Origin: Bacillus sp. Marseille-Q3570
Lineage (GTDB): Bacteria; Bacillota; Bacilli; Bacillales; Fictibacillaceae
Assembly: GCF_946151055.1 (NCBI RefSeq)
Contig: NZ_CAMGYZ010000001.1
Coordinates: 124,001 to 188,000 of the forward strand
DNA: 64,000 nucleotides
Reading direction: 5' to 3'
Under the pieces are notes generated by a model, which had not been told where the DNA came from, ran no database searches, and saw nothing but the letters and a program-made list of their open reading frames with translations. Shown here piece by piece: positions 1 through 6,465 of this stretch (positions within the stretch are counted from its first letter, which is position 1; each line of letters opens with the position of its first letter). The position numbers and the translations under genes are program-made.

Positions 1-59
1 ACCTTTAAATAACCATACTGGGTATAAGAAAGAATGGATGCTGGCAATATTTTTCTCAA
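1..59 (-). CDS. 5' end of a gene cut by the window edge
   Basis: A GGAGG ribosome binding site at about 66-70 lies 6 nt before a TTG codon (57-59, minus strand). The frame from there stays open to the window edge and reads MRKILPASILSYTQYGYLK. Too little is present to recognise a family. The start is inferred only from the good Shine-Dalgarno spacing, so this may be wrong. Confidence 0.35.
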   Translation of the reverse strand, partial: MRKILPASILSYTQYGYLK

Positions 60-63
60 TTTG

Positions 64-389
64 GACCTCCTTGTATGCTCAGACAGAATATGTAATGTCT
101 TAACTTATTTCGAGATATCGAGACAAAGTTCCTCTTAAAAAACAAATAAAAAAATAGAATTTGTTATCTTTTGATACTATTTGAATAAAAATAAAAGACG
201 CCTTCTATCTTTGAAAACGTCTTAGGTATAGCGAGGTTTTATTCATGTTTTCATACTACTACTTATACCCTGCTGATTTTTATTTGTGGACAAATAATAA
301 ATGATAAACATACATTTAGTAAACCAAAAACAATAACCGATAGGACTTTCAATCGTTTTTGATGATATGCATTCACTGTAGCCCAGATC
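64..389. other. Non-coding gap with a possible operator and hairpin
   Basis: I see no gene here. Position 103-120 holds a direct repeat (TCTCGA-TA-TCTCGA, minus strand) just upstream of the truncated gene at the window edge, which could be an operator. At about 194-228 a weak hairpin (AAGACG/CGTCTT) is followed on the minus strand by a T-rich stretch and could be a terminator. The rest is AT-rich without open frames. Confidence 0.3.
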
Positions 390-437
390 GTAAGGGTCTA
401 TTTCTAAGTGTCTGACACTCTAGAAATAGACCCTTAC
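390..437. repeat. 48-bp near-perfect inverted repeat
   Basis: The arms GTAAGGGTCTATTTCTA and TAGAAATAGACCCTTAC are exact 17-bp complements, with a second GTGTC/GACAC stem in the loop. There is no T-run on either side, so it is not a standard intrinsic terminator. It lies downstream of the YtxH-like operon's own terminator. It could be a mobile-repeat remnant or a protein-binding palindrome. Confidence 0.7.
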
Positions 438-515
438 CTCTGATTATTAATTCCTACCTCCTACCATTAATACCCATTACCACGTCTATTGTTCAACAGT
501 AATCACTTAGGAAGC

Positions 516-547
516 ATAAAAAATAGGACTGCTGTTTACAGTCCTAA
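516..547 (-). terminator. Intrinsic terminator of the DUF948/YtxH operon
   Basis: On the minus strand the stem TAGGACTG/CAGTCCTA is followed by a TTTTTT tract. It starts just past the stop codon of the YtxH-like gene that ends at 556. Confidence 0.8.
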
Positions 548-555
548 TTTAGTCC

Positions 556-837
556 TTATTTTGTAGCTGCGACTTCCTTTTTGGCATTCATTGATGCATC
601 TTTGCTGACATCATCCGCCGCCTTTTTAATACTGATATATTGGTTTCTTCCATGGGTATATAAGTTCTCTTTCTTATGATCATACTTTTCTTTAGAAAGT
701 GTTGGTATGGAAATTCCTTTACGCTTGCTCTCTTTATTTATGGCGTAACTGATTCCACCGACAAAACCTGTAACGAAACAAGAACCGATGATTCCCAATA
801 ACTTTTTGTTACCTGACTTGTTTTTAATATTTTCCAT
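556..837 (-). CDS. YtxH-like small membrane protein
   Basis: A 93-residue protein with one hydrophobic, glycine-rich segment (about residues 12-34, LLGIIGSCFVTGFVGGISYAI) followed by a basic, lysine-rich tail. This resembles the YtxH family: one membrane anchor and a charged cytoplasmic part of unknown function. It is the last gene of a three-gene operon, and its start codon abuts the stop of the DUF948 gene before it. In B. subtilis ytxH follows the DUF948 gene ytxG in a general-stress operon, so the context supports the call. The sequence match alone is weak. Confidence 0.55.
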   Translation of the reverse strand: MENIKNKSGNKKLLGIIGSCFVTGFVGGISYAINKESKRKGISIPTLSKEKYDHKKENLYTHGRNQYISIKKAADDVSKDASMNAKKEVAATK

Positions 838-1280
838 TAGATTTGCTCCTCTTTTAAAGATTTTTTCGCCTTACGTTTCTGATTCCAATAATATCCCAGT
901 GCAAGCGCACCATATATTCCGCCCAAGTCACGTTTATGGACAATATCCTTTCCTTCGGAGGTGTTTTTCTTTACTGTACTGGTGGCATCCACAAGTGATG
1001 ATGATAACTTTCTAGATGTTTCTCCAATATCGCCGACTATATAAAACAAAGGACTTAATGCTTTCAGTTTTTCATTTACATCCGCTAGCGTGTCATTGCT
1101 TTTATAGATAAGATCTCCTGTTTGTTTCGTGATCATGTTCAAATGAGAAGGTAATTGTTCGACAGTTTGATCTACACCTTTTATAACAGCCGCTAGATTA
1201 TTTAGTACACGTGCAAGAAAAATGGTCAATACTACAAATGCCAGGCCAATGATCAAAACGCCAATTCCTACTAAATCCAT
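837..1280 (-). CDS. DUF948 domain protein (YtxG-like), second copy
   Basis: A 147-residue protein starting at MDLVGIG, with an N-terminal membrane segment (residues 4-24) followed by a long, helical hydrophilic region typical of DUF948. The longer frame back to 1379 is rejected: the ATG at 1280 has a GAGGG site right before it, and the preceding gene stops at 1282 (TGA-T-ATG), showing translational coupling. Function in the family is unknown; B. subtilis YtxG is a general stress protein. It is a paralogue of the gene just upstream (1282-1692). Confidence 0.75.
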   Translation of the reverse strand: MDLVGIGVLIIGLAFVVLTIFLARVLNNLAAVIKGVDQTVEQLPSHLNMITKQTGDLIYKSNDTLADVNEKLKALSPLFYIVGDIGETSRKLSSSLVDATSTVKKNTSEGKDIVHKRDLGGIYGALALGYYWNQKRKAKKSLKEEQI

Positions 1281-1281
1281 A

Positions 1282-1692
1282 TCATCCCTCTTTTCTTTTA
1301 TTTTTTTCTTTATAAATTCGAAACGCTGCATTACCCCATTTGACAAGTTTGACAATTTGTTTGGATTGTCCATTCGCATGAGAAGAAAAATGGTCAGCAG
1401 AGCGATTTATCGTTCGGTTCGTATAATCAAGGAGTCCACCTACATGCTGTAATGTTTGTATTAATCCAGATGTTGAATGAAGCTTGTGATGAATGTCCTC
1501 GACGATATGACCTGTTTCCTTAACAAGATGTTTTGAACCTCCTGTTATTTTTTCCATTTGTCCTTCCAATTGATCTACTGAATGCTCTAAGCTATTAACA
1601 GCACTGGTGACACTGTTAAGTATTCGTACCAAATAAAATACAATCACAGCAAATGACACAGCGATCAACAAAATCCCGATATAAACAAACAC
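1282..1692 (-). CDS. DUF948 domain protein (YtxG-like), first copy
   Basis: A 136-residue protein starting with GTG at 1692 behind an AAGGAGGTG site. Residues 3-24 form a membrane helix (VYIGILLIAVSFAVIVFYL), followed by predicted helical heptad-like sequence (SLEHSVDQLEGQMEKI) as in DUF948 proteins. It is the first gene of the operon DUF948-DUF948-YtxH. A sigma-B-type promoter 27-52 bp upstream of the start suggests control by the general stress response. The molecular role is unknown. Confidence 0.75.
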   Translation of the reverse strand: MFVYIGILLIAVSFAVIVFYLVRILNSVTSAVNSLEHSVDQLEGQMEKITGGSKHLVKETGHIVEDIHHKLHSTSGLIQTLQHVGGLLDYTNRTINRSADHFSSHANGQSKQIVKLVKWGNAAFRIYKEKNKRKEG

Positions 1693-1718
1693 CTATCACC
1701 ACACCTCCTTGAACCTCT

Positions 1719-1744
1719 TTACCCGATTCTTATATTAGAAAAAC
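1719..1744 (-). promoter_or_regulatory. Candidate sigma-B promoter of the DUF948/YtxH operon
   Basis: On the minus strand GTTTTT (1739-1744) and GGGTAA (1719-1724) are 14 bp apart, close to the sigma-B consensus GTTTaa-N12-15-GGGtAt. The operon's first GTG is at 1692. Homologous ytxGH in B. subtilis is a general stress operon, which fits. Confidence 0.55.
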
Positions 1745-1825
1745 GTTGTTAATAACAAGATTAACTCCCTCTTCTGGGGGGAAGGAGATAGAAACGGGAA
1801 AATCTCAAATCAAGAGAGGTGTATT

Positions 1826-2680
1826 ATGAATATCAAATACTATGCAAAAGAGATTAGTGGAGAGTTTCAAAAAGATGATGTACCACTATTAGCAGCAGCC
1901 CAGGCTTATCATTACTTGTTATCGATTGTGCCGATGCTTATTTTGCTCCTATCAATCGTACCGTATTTAAATATAAGTGGAGAAGAAGTAATGAATTACA
2001 TGAGTGAAATACTACCAGATGAAACAACTTCCATTTTTAAAGAGAATATCGTCAGTGTCGTCGAAACCCCGAACGGAGGATTGCTTACTATTGGTATCTT
2101 AGGTACAATCTGGTCTGCCTCCAACGGTATCAATGCATTTATAAAAGCTTCGAACAAAGCGTATGATGTAGAGGAAAGCAGATCTTTCATCAAGGTAAGG
2201 TTGCTCTCGATCGCACTGACTTTCGGAATGATCATTGCATTCGTAGTCGCTTTAGTCCTCCCTGTATTCGGACAGGTCATTATAAAAACGGTGAATTCCT
2301 TCGTCTCAATGCCCGGACACATCAAGTTGTTATTGAACATTTTACGATGGGTCATCAGTATCGTTGTCATCACAGGAATCCTGATGGTCCTTTATCGATT
2401 CGCACCAGCTAAGAAATTACCTTTAAAAGAAATTATACCTGGTGCTTGTCTCGCATCCATTCTGTGGTTGTTGATTTCACTCGCATTTTCATTTTATGTC
2501 AGTAATTTTGGATCCTATTCAGCGACATATGGAAGTTTAGGTGGAATCATCGTAATGATGATCTGGTTCTTTTTAACAGGATTGATTTTGATGGTAGGAG
2601 CAGAAATAAACGTGGTGAATCATAGAACAAAAGTTCAAAAGAGAACTTCCCGATCAGGTAAAATGGAATTGTCTCAATAA
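1826..2680 (+). CDS. YihY/BrkB family integral membrane protein
   Basis: A 284-residue polytopic membrane protein of the YihY (virulence factor BrkB) family. The N-terminal block is followed by hydrophobic segments at about residues 33-50, 88-108, 126-150, 172-192, 204-228 and 236-258, and family-type glycine/serine motifs occur (FGSYSATYGSLGG). The N-terminal AAAQAYHYLLSIVPMLILL fits the family. YihY proteins have been annotated as RNase BN by mistake; their transport role is unproven. It is monocistronic, has an AGAGAGGTG ribosome binding site and diverges from the DUF948 operon. Confidence 0.9.
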   Translation: MNIKYYAKEISGEFQKDDVPLLAAAQAYHYLLSIVPMLILLLSIVPYLNISGEEVMNYMSEILPDETTSIFKENIVSVVETPNGGLLTIGILGTIWSASNGINAFIKASNKAYDVEESRSFIKVRLLSIALTFGMIIAFVVALVLPVFGQVIIKTVNSFVSMPGHIKLLLNILRWVISIVVITGILMVLYRFAPAKKLPLKEIIPGACLASILWLLISLAFSFYVSNFGSYSATYGSLGGIIVMMIWFFLTGLILMVGAEINVVNHRTKVQKRTSRSGKMELSQ

Positions 2681-2690
2681 TAATGAATTG

Positions 2691-2777
2691 ATAAAGAAAA
2701 CTAGGCAAAGCCACGCCTTAGCGTATGCTGAACCTTAGTTGTCCATGATTGAAGAAAAATTCATACTTCTTTAAATG
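2691..2777 (+). repeat. Short dispersed repeat (copy E)
   Basis: This 87-bp block starts ATAAAGAAAACTAGGCAAAG and ends ACTTCTTTAAATG. It shares these ends and the internal CTTAGTTG block with the repeats at 11116, 23532, 25625 and with the 3' part of the large element at 3550-3993. It lies between the YihY stop codon and its terminator, so it is part of that gene's 3' untranslated region. Confidence 0.65.
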
Positions 2778-2783
2778 AAAAAT

Positions 2784-2816
2784 AGAGGGATGGTCTCGTT
2801 GCCATCTCTCCTTTTT
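2784..2816 (+). terminator. Terminator of the YihY gene
   Basis: The stem AGAGGGATGG/CCATCTCTCC is followed by TTTTT. The minus strand also has a T-run after the stem, so it could work both ways. Confidence 0.75.
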
Positions 2817-2936
2817 ATCAGGCTTTGTTAAGTAAAAGTGTTGATTTCCGGCTTAGTTAGAAATACTGCATACTTGTTTTAATTTTACAATGTATTAAAA
2901 TTATATCGTAGATTGAACAAGTAAAGGAGTGAGAAA

Positions 2937-3482
2937 ATGGAATTAAAATATGAAACCTTACCCGATGAAAAAATAGAATACTGCCGTGATATTTGTAATG
3001 AACTCATGTCCTTTCAAAAATCGAAAGCATACATAACACCAGAATTGTTTGATAACATGAGTTTTGAAACCAGGTTGATCCCGTCTGTAAAAAACGCGAT
3101 ACACAATTATACGGTAATCGTCAAAGATGAGGATAAAATCGTAGGGTATGTCTATTCTAACATTTCTCCGAAAGAAGCCTATGCAAATGATTTTGCAACA
3201 TTTTTTGACCTTTCTTCAGTCGGCACACCTAATGTCGGGTGTTTATCCCAATTTTATATTAAGCAAGAGTACAGGAAGTCTGGGGTCGGGTCCACTCTAT
3301 TCAATATGTCTATAGACTGGTTGAAACAATTCGAGGATGTCCAGGATTATTTCATATTTGTCTCTAATGGCAATGCTGACGCCCTTGAATTCTATAAACG
3401 CAAAGGATTTTCCATCAGCCATGACATTTTGGACGGTTTCATTACGGTTTTGCGAAGTAACAAACACATAGATCGTTTTTAA
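2937..3482 (+). CDS. GNAT family N-acetyltransferase
   Basis: A 181-residue GNAT-fold protein that probably transfers an acetyl group from acetyl-CoA to an unknown amine. The acetyl-CoA binding motif A is seen at about residues 102-120 (QFYIKQEYRKSGVGSTLF, with R-K-S-G-V-G), followed by the C-terminal motif B (NADALEFYKRKGF). The start has an AAAGGAGTGAG site. It stands alone; 60 bp after its stop a full-length MITE begins. The substrate cannot be predicted. Confidence 0.85.
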   Translation: MELKYETLPDEKIEYCRDICNELMSFQKSKAYITPELFDNMSFETRLIPSVKNAIHNYTVIVKDEDKIVGYVYSNISPKEAYANDFATFFDLSSVGTPNVGCLSQFYIKQEYRKSGVGSTLFNMSIDWLKQFEDVQDYFIFVSNGNADALEFYKRKGFSISHDILDGFITVLRSNKHIDRF

Positions 3483-3549
3483 GTAGCCAGATATAAATAA
3501 GGCGTGCCCTGGAAACAGTGTACGCTGGAGTTGTATCTTCATTTATTTA

Positions 3550-3993
3550 GGCTCTTTTCTAAAAGATTGTTGCCTTTGAGTTTTTTTAAAACTCACCTTG
3601 ACGTGCGAGACTCCTTGAAAATGAAAATCTCATTTTCTTCGTACGATGTAACGCAGCCGAAACTATCCTTGTCCTGCGGAATCAACGTGCCTACTACATG
3701 AATAATCTCCTCGCAAGGCATGCGACGAGGAAGCCCGCTTCGACAGGACTTTCTTGAAGACGCAGGAGCATAAATGCTTCCTTGTAAAGGAGACTCCTGA
3801 GGTCACAAGGTGACGAGTGGGCTCACCGTACGCCCCGCGGAAAGCGGGTATCCTGGAGCGTTAATCAACGACTTTTAAAGAAAACTTGGCGAGACTAAGC
3901 CTTTTGTAGGTCGAGCCTTAGTTGCCCTTATACTGAAGAAAGTATTTTATACTCTTTTTAAGTGCAAGAGTAATAAAGTTTGCGAATACAGCC
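3550..3993 (+). mobile_element. Full-length MITE (copy A) with 8-bp target duplication
   Basis: The 444-bp element begins GGCTCTTTTC and ends CGAATACAGCC. The ends are imperfect inverted repeats of about 28 bp (GGCT-TTTTC-AA-TTGTTGCT pattern, best seen against copy C). It is flanked by exact copies of TTTATTTA at 3542-3549 and 3994-4001, a perfect 8-bp target duplication. It has no coding capacity. The 3' third contains hairpins (CTTGGCGAGACCAAG-type and GAAAGTAT/ATACTTTC). Copy C at 55046-55504 is clearly homologous in inverted orientation. The right-hand duplication overlaps the stop codon of the next gene. Confidence 0.85.
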
Positions 3994-3998
3994 TTTAT

Positions 3999-4238
3999 TT
4001 AAGTACGTTTTTCTAAATAGGCCCAAATCAGGTAGATGAAAATAGAGATTCCTGCTACTATCAAAAGTCCATTCATTAATACGTCTATATCTATTTCTTG
4101 AACCTTCTGCAAAGGTTCACCAGATACATTATCTTTTCCCATAACATTAAGTGTTGAACCCTTATAATCAAGGGCTAAGAAAGAAACCAGTACACCAAGG
4201 ATTATTCCACCTAATAATGAAATCAGACCTTTTTTCAA
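3999..4238 (-). CDS. Small two-helix membrane protein of unknown function
   Basis: A 79-residue protein with two hydrophobic segments, about residues 5-24 and 54-74, joined by a polar loop. I do not recognise a family. It starts 4 bp after the SGNH hydrolase stop, so the two are very likely co-transcribed. Its stop codon lies inside the target duplication of the neighbouring MITE, but removing the element would leave the same stop. Confidence 0.6.
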   Translation of the reverse strand: MKKGLISLLGGIILGVLVSFLALDYKGSTLNVMGKDNVSGEPLQKVQEIDIDVLMNGLLIVAGISIFIYLIWAYLEKRT

Positions 4239-4241
4239 AGA

Positions 4242-4817
4242 TTATCCCTCCTCTAACTTTATTTCTTCAATCTTATTGATTATTAAATCAGCCAAAATAT
4301 CATAACCTTTATCGCCAAAATGCAATCCATCATTTTCTAACCCTTCCAGTATTTCTTGAAAATGATCCTGGACAAGCATTTCAGTGAAAAAATCGATAAA
4401 ATAACTACCATTCGTTTCATCAACTTTTCTTACAATTAATGCATATTTACTTAAAATTCTATTATTCCGTGCAAATTGCTTCTCTTCATCTACTGGAGAA
4501 GGAGAAATCAGAATAGTTTTTTTAGGACTAGTACTATGTATTATTTTAATCAAGTTATTTTCATAGCTCTTCAAATCAATCATTTTATGAAATGCGGCAT
4601 CGTTAGCTCCAAAAAGAATAGTTACTATATCAGGGTTATGATTAACAACATCTTTCTCAATTCTTTTTAAAGCATCAAAAGTGTTATCACCTGCAACACC
4701 AGAATTAATGATTTCAAAATCTTTCAATTTTGAAGAAAGCTTCGTAGTGAGAATTGGATTAACATATCCTTCATTTCTAGCACTAATGCTATCTCCAAAA
4801 CATACCAATTTAAGCAT
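4242..4817 (-). CDS. SGNH/GDSL-type esterase or lipase
   Basis: A 191-residue SGNH hydrolase-fold protein. The four family blocks are present: block I GDS with the nucleophile Ser (residues 8-10), block II Gly in GVAGDN (about 40), block III GxND (GAND, about 70-73) and block V DxxH (DGLHF, about 164-168). No signal peptide is seen, so it is probably cytoplasmic. The substrate is unknown; the family includes acyl and acetyl esterases. The coding sequence is visibly more AT-rich than the core genes nearby, which hints at horizontal acquisition together with the small gene after it. Confidence 0.85.
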   Translation of the reverse strand: MLKLVCFGDSISARNEGYVNPILTTKLSSKLKDFEIINSGVAGDNTFDALKRIEKDVVNHNPDIVTILFGANDAAFHKMIDLKSYENNLIKIIHSTSPKKTILISPSPVDEEKQFARNNRILSKYALIVRKVDETNGSYFIDFFTEMLVQDHFQEILEGLENDGLHFGDKGYDILADLIINKIEEIKLEEG

Positions 4818-4904
4818 CTTAACCTCCTGCTGCTATTCTATTTTTCAGCACTATCCATTATGTGATGCTAAGACATTTAAATTTAGCCGTAGACACTAAC
4901 AATA

Positions 4905-5429
4905 TCACCTTAATATCTTCTCCATACGGATATCTGCCCACATTCTATCCTTCCAGTAGGTAAAATCTTGGATCCGGCCGATTTCTTTATAACCTAACTT
5001 TTGATACAGTTTTTGAGCCTGTTTATTAAATTCGAACACGCCTAATTCAATACGTTCAAGGTCTTGCTGCCTGATTCTTTCTTCTAAATACGTTATCGCT
5101 TGAGACCCGACTCCCTTGCCACGGCCTTTTGGATCACCAATCGTTATCCCGATCCAGGCAGTTCCCGGTACTCTTTTGAAGAGATGGCCAGGATCGATCA
5201 TGTAGTTCATTTCACCAATCAGCTTATCATCATAATAAATCAGATAGATATGATGGTGTTCCAATCGATCTGTCATATCTTTCATTGTCATATTCCTTCT
5301 ATACGCCAACTCTGCCTCGTTTTTGTTTGGTCGAGTCAATGGGATCAAAGCAGAATCGTTTTCCCATCGGTTTAGCGTATCCACAAGGGACAAGGTAGGT
5401 TCAATCAGTTTATTGAAATGAATACTCAT
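4905..5429 (-). CDS. GNAT family N-acetyltransferase
   Basis: A 174-residue GNAT protein. The start at 5429 (MSIHFNKLIEP) is chosen because GGAAGGGAG lies 6-8 nt before it; a longer frame adds only a short basic extension. The acetyl-CoA loop RGKGVGSQA sits in the middle, followed by ELGVFEFNKQAQKLYQKLGY, a typical GNAT motif B resembling ribosomal-protein or small-molecule acetyltransferases. It is monocistronic and its substrate is unknown. Confidence 0.85.
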   Translation of the reverse strand: MSIHFNKLIEPTLSLVDTLNRWENDSALIPLTRPNKNEAELAYRRNMTMKDMTDRLEHHHIYLIYYDDKLIGEMNYMIDPGHLFKRVPGTAWIGITIGDPKGRGKGVGSQAITYLEERIRQQDLERIELGVFEFNKQAQKLYQKLGYKEIGRIQDFTYWKDRMWADIRMEKILR

Positions 5430-5492
5430 AGCTTTCTCCCTTCCAATCTTTACCTTCACTTACTTCCATTATAACGCACCATTTAACAGCCC

Positions 5493-5640
5493 TTGAACTA
5501 CCCTCCACTTATCACTCTTGCGAGTGGCTTGAAGTGGGGGATTCCTAAGAACACCAGCGTAACCGCCGGTTATGGATTAGGCGATCCCCGCAGTTCCTGC
5601 GGTTAATCGTAAGGCTTCCTTACGAAGATTCCTACTTGCG
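5493..5640 (-). ncRNA. Possible omega RNA (guide RNA scaffold) of the tnpB element
   Basis: In IS605-type elements the guide RNA overlaps the 3' end of tnpB and runs off the right end. Here the right-end hairpin and the terminal TTCAA (5493-5497) are kept, so the next bases (5473-5492, GGGCTGTTAAATGGTGCGTT) would be the guide. This is inference from family knowledge; the upstream boundary is a guess. Confidence 0.35.
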
Positions 5641-6278
5641 TTAAGATCCCGATCATGATGCATCGTGCATTTTGGGCAGTCCCACTCACGTAATGCCAGA
5701 TTCTTAACGTCTTTATGACGGTAGTCACAATGGGAACAAAGTTGACTGGAAGGAAACGTCCTGGATACCACCACGATCTGTTTGCCATACCACTTTGCTT
5801 TGTATTCAAGCATGAAACGGAATGTTGACCAACTTACTTCGCTGATGGCTTTGGAGAGGTTGTGGTTCTTAAGCATATGGGATACCTGCAAATCTTCCAT
5901 ACCAATAAGGTCGTGGTTTTTGACAATATGGGTAGAGATTTTATGCAAGTAATCGTTTCGTGCATTTGCAATTTTCTTGTGCATTCGGGCCACTTTAATC
6001 CGTTGCTTATGCCAATTCGAAGAGCCTTTTTGACGTCTGGATAGGACTCGTTGGGCTTTCACCAGTTTCATTTCCAAAGTTCGAAAAAACATAGGATTCC
6101 CATACACCGTTCCGTCTGACAATATGGCAAAGTCCTTTAGTCCGACATCAATCCCCACTGATGAGTTGGTTTTAGACCAATCGTATACTTCTGTTTCCAC
6201 CAAAATGGACACATAATAGTTGCCACTTGGATTTCGTCTGATGGTGGCAAAGGAACGATTCCAAAAAAATGAGACAAA
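5577..6278 (-). pseudogene. tnpB: Truncated TnpB (RNA-guided nuclease family), RuvC half intact
   Basis: The frame encodes the C-terminal 60% of an IS605 OrfB/TnpB protein. The three acidic RuvC positions are visible: [10 protein letters not shown] (Asp), GMEDLQV (Glu) and [10 protein letters not shown] (Asp), plus the four-cysteine zinc finger CSHC...CPKC between them. Homology begins near [20 protein letters not shown], and just before it the frame is closed by TGA (6279-6281). The first roughly 150 residues (wedge/recognition part) are not found in any frame. A GTG at 6212 could start a 211-residue product, but a working nuclease is unlikely. Confidence 0.8.
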
Positions 6279-6401
6279 TCATGAGTCGGACAATTGAGAT
6301 GGTAAGATCCATCCCTTGTCCGCAGGCGATTCATCCCCACCCTACTCAATGGGCTATGTCCTTTCCATTCCTTGAGGATGAGGTCTTCTCGCCTGCATGA
6401 T

Positions 6402-6455
6402 AAAAAAAGAGACTGTCCTAAAAGTAAAGTATCATAAACTTTTGGGACAGTCCCT
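6402..6455 (-). terminator. Terminator of parC
   Basis: On the minus strand GGGACTGTCC and GGACAGTC form a long stem over an AAAAGT/ACTTTT extension, followed by TTTTTTT. It begins about 10 bp after the parC stop codon. Confidence 0.85.
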
Positions 6456-6465
6456 TTGTTTTGGA

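Larger units (their letters stand above)
5493..6395 (-). mobile_element. Decayed IS200/IS605-type element with tnpB only
   Basis: The right end has the layout of IS605-group elements: the tnpB stop, a short spacer, CCCCCACTTCAAGCC, a small hairpin (CACTC/GAGTG) and a terminal GGTAGTTCAA ending at 5493. No tnpA is present. The left border is uncertain and lies somewhere before the parC terminator (about 6395). The N-terminal part of tnpB is missing or frameshifted, so the element is not autonomous. Confidence 0.6.
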
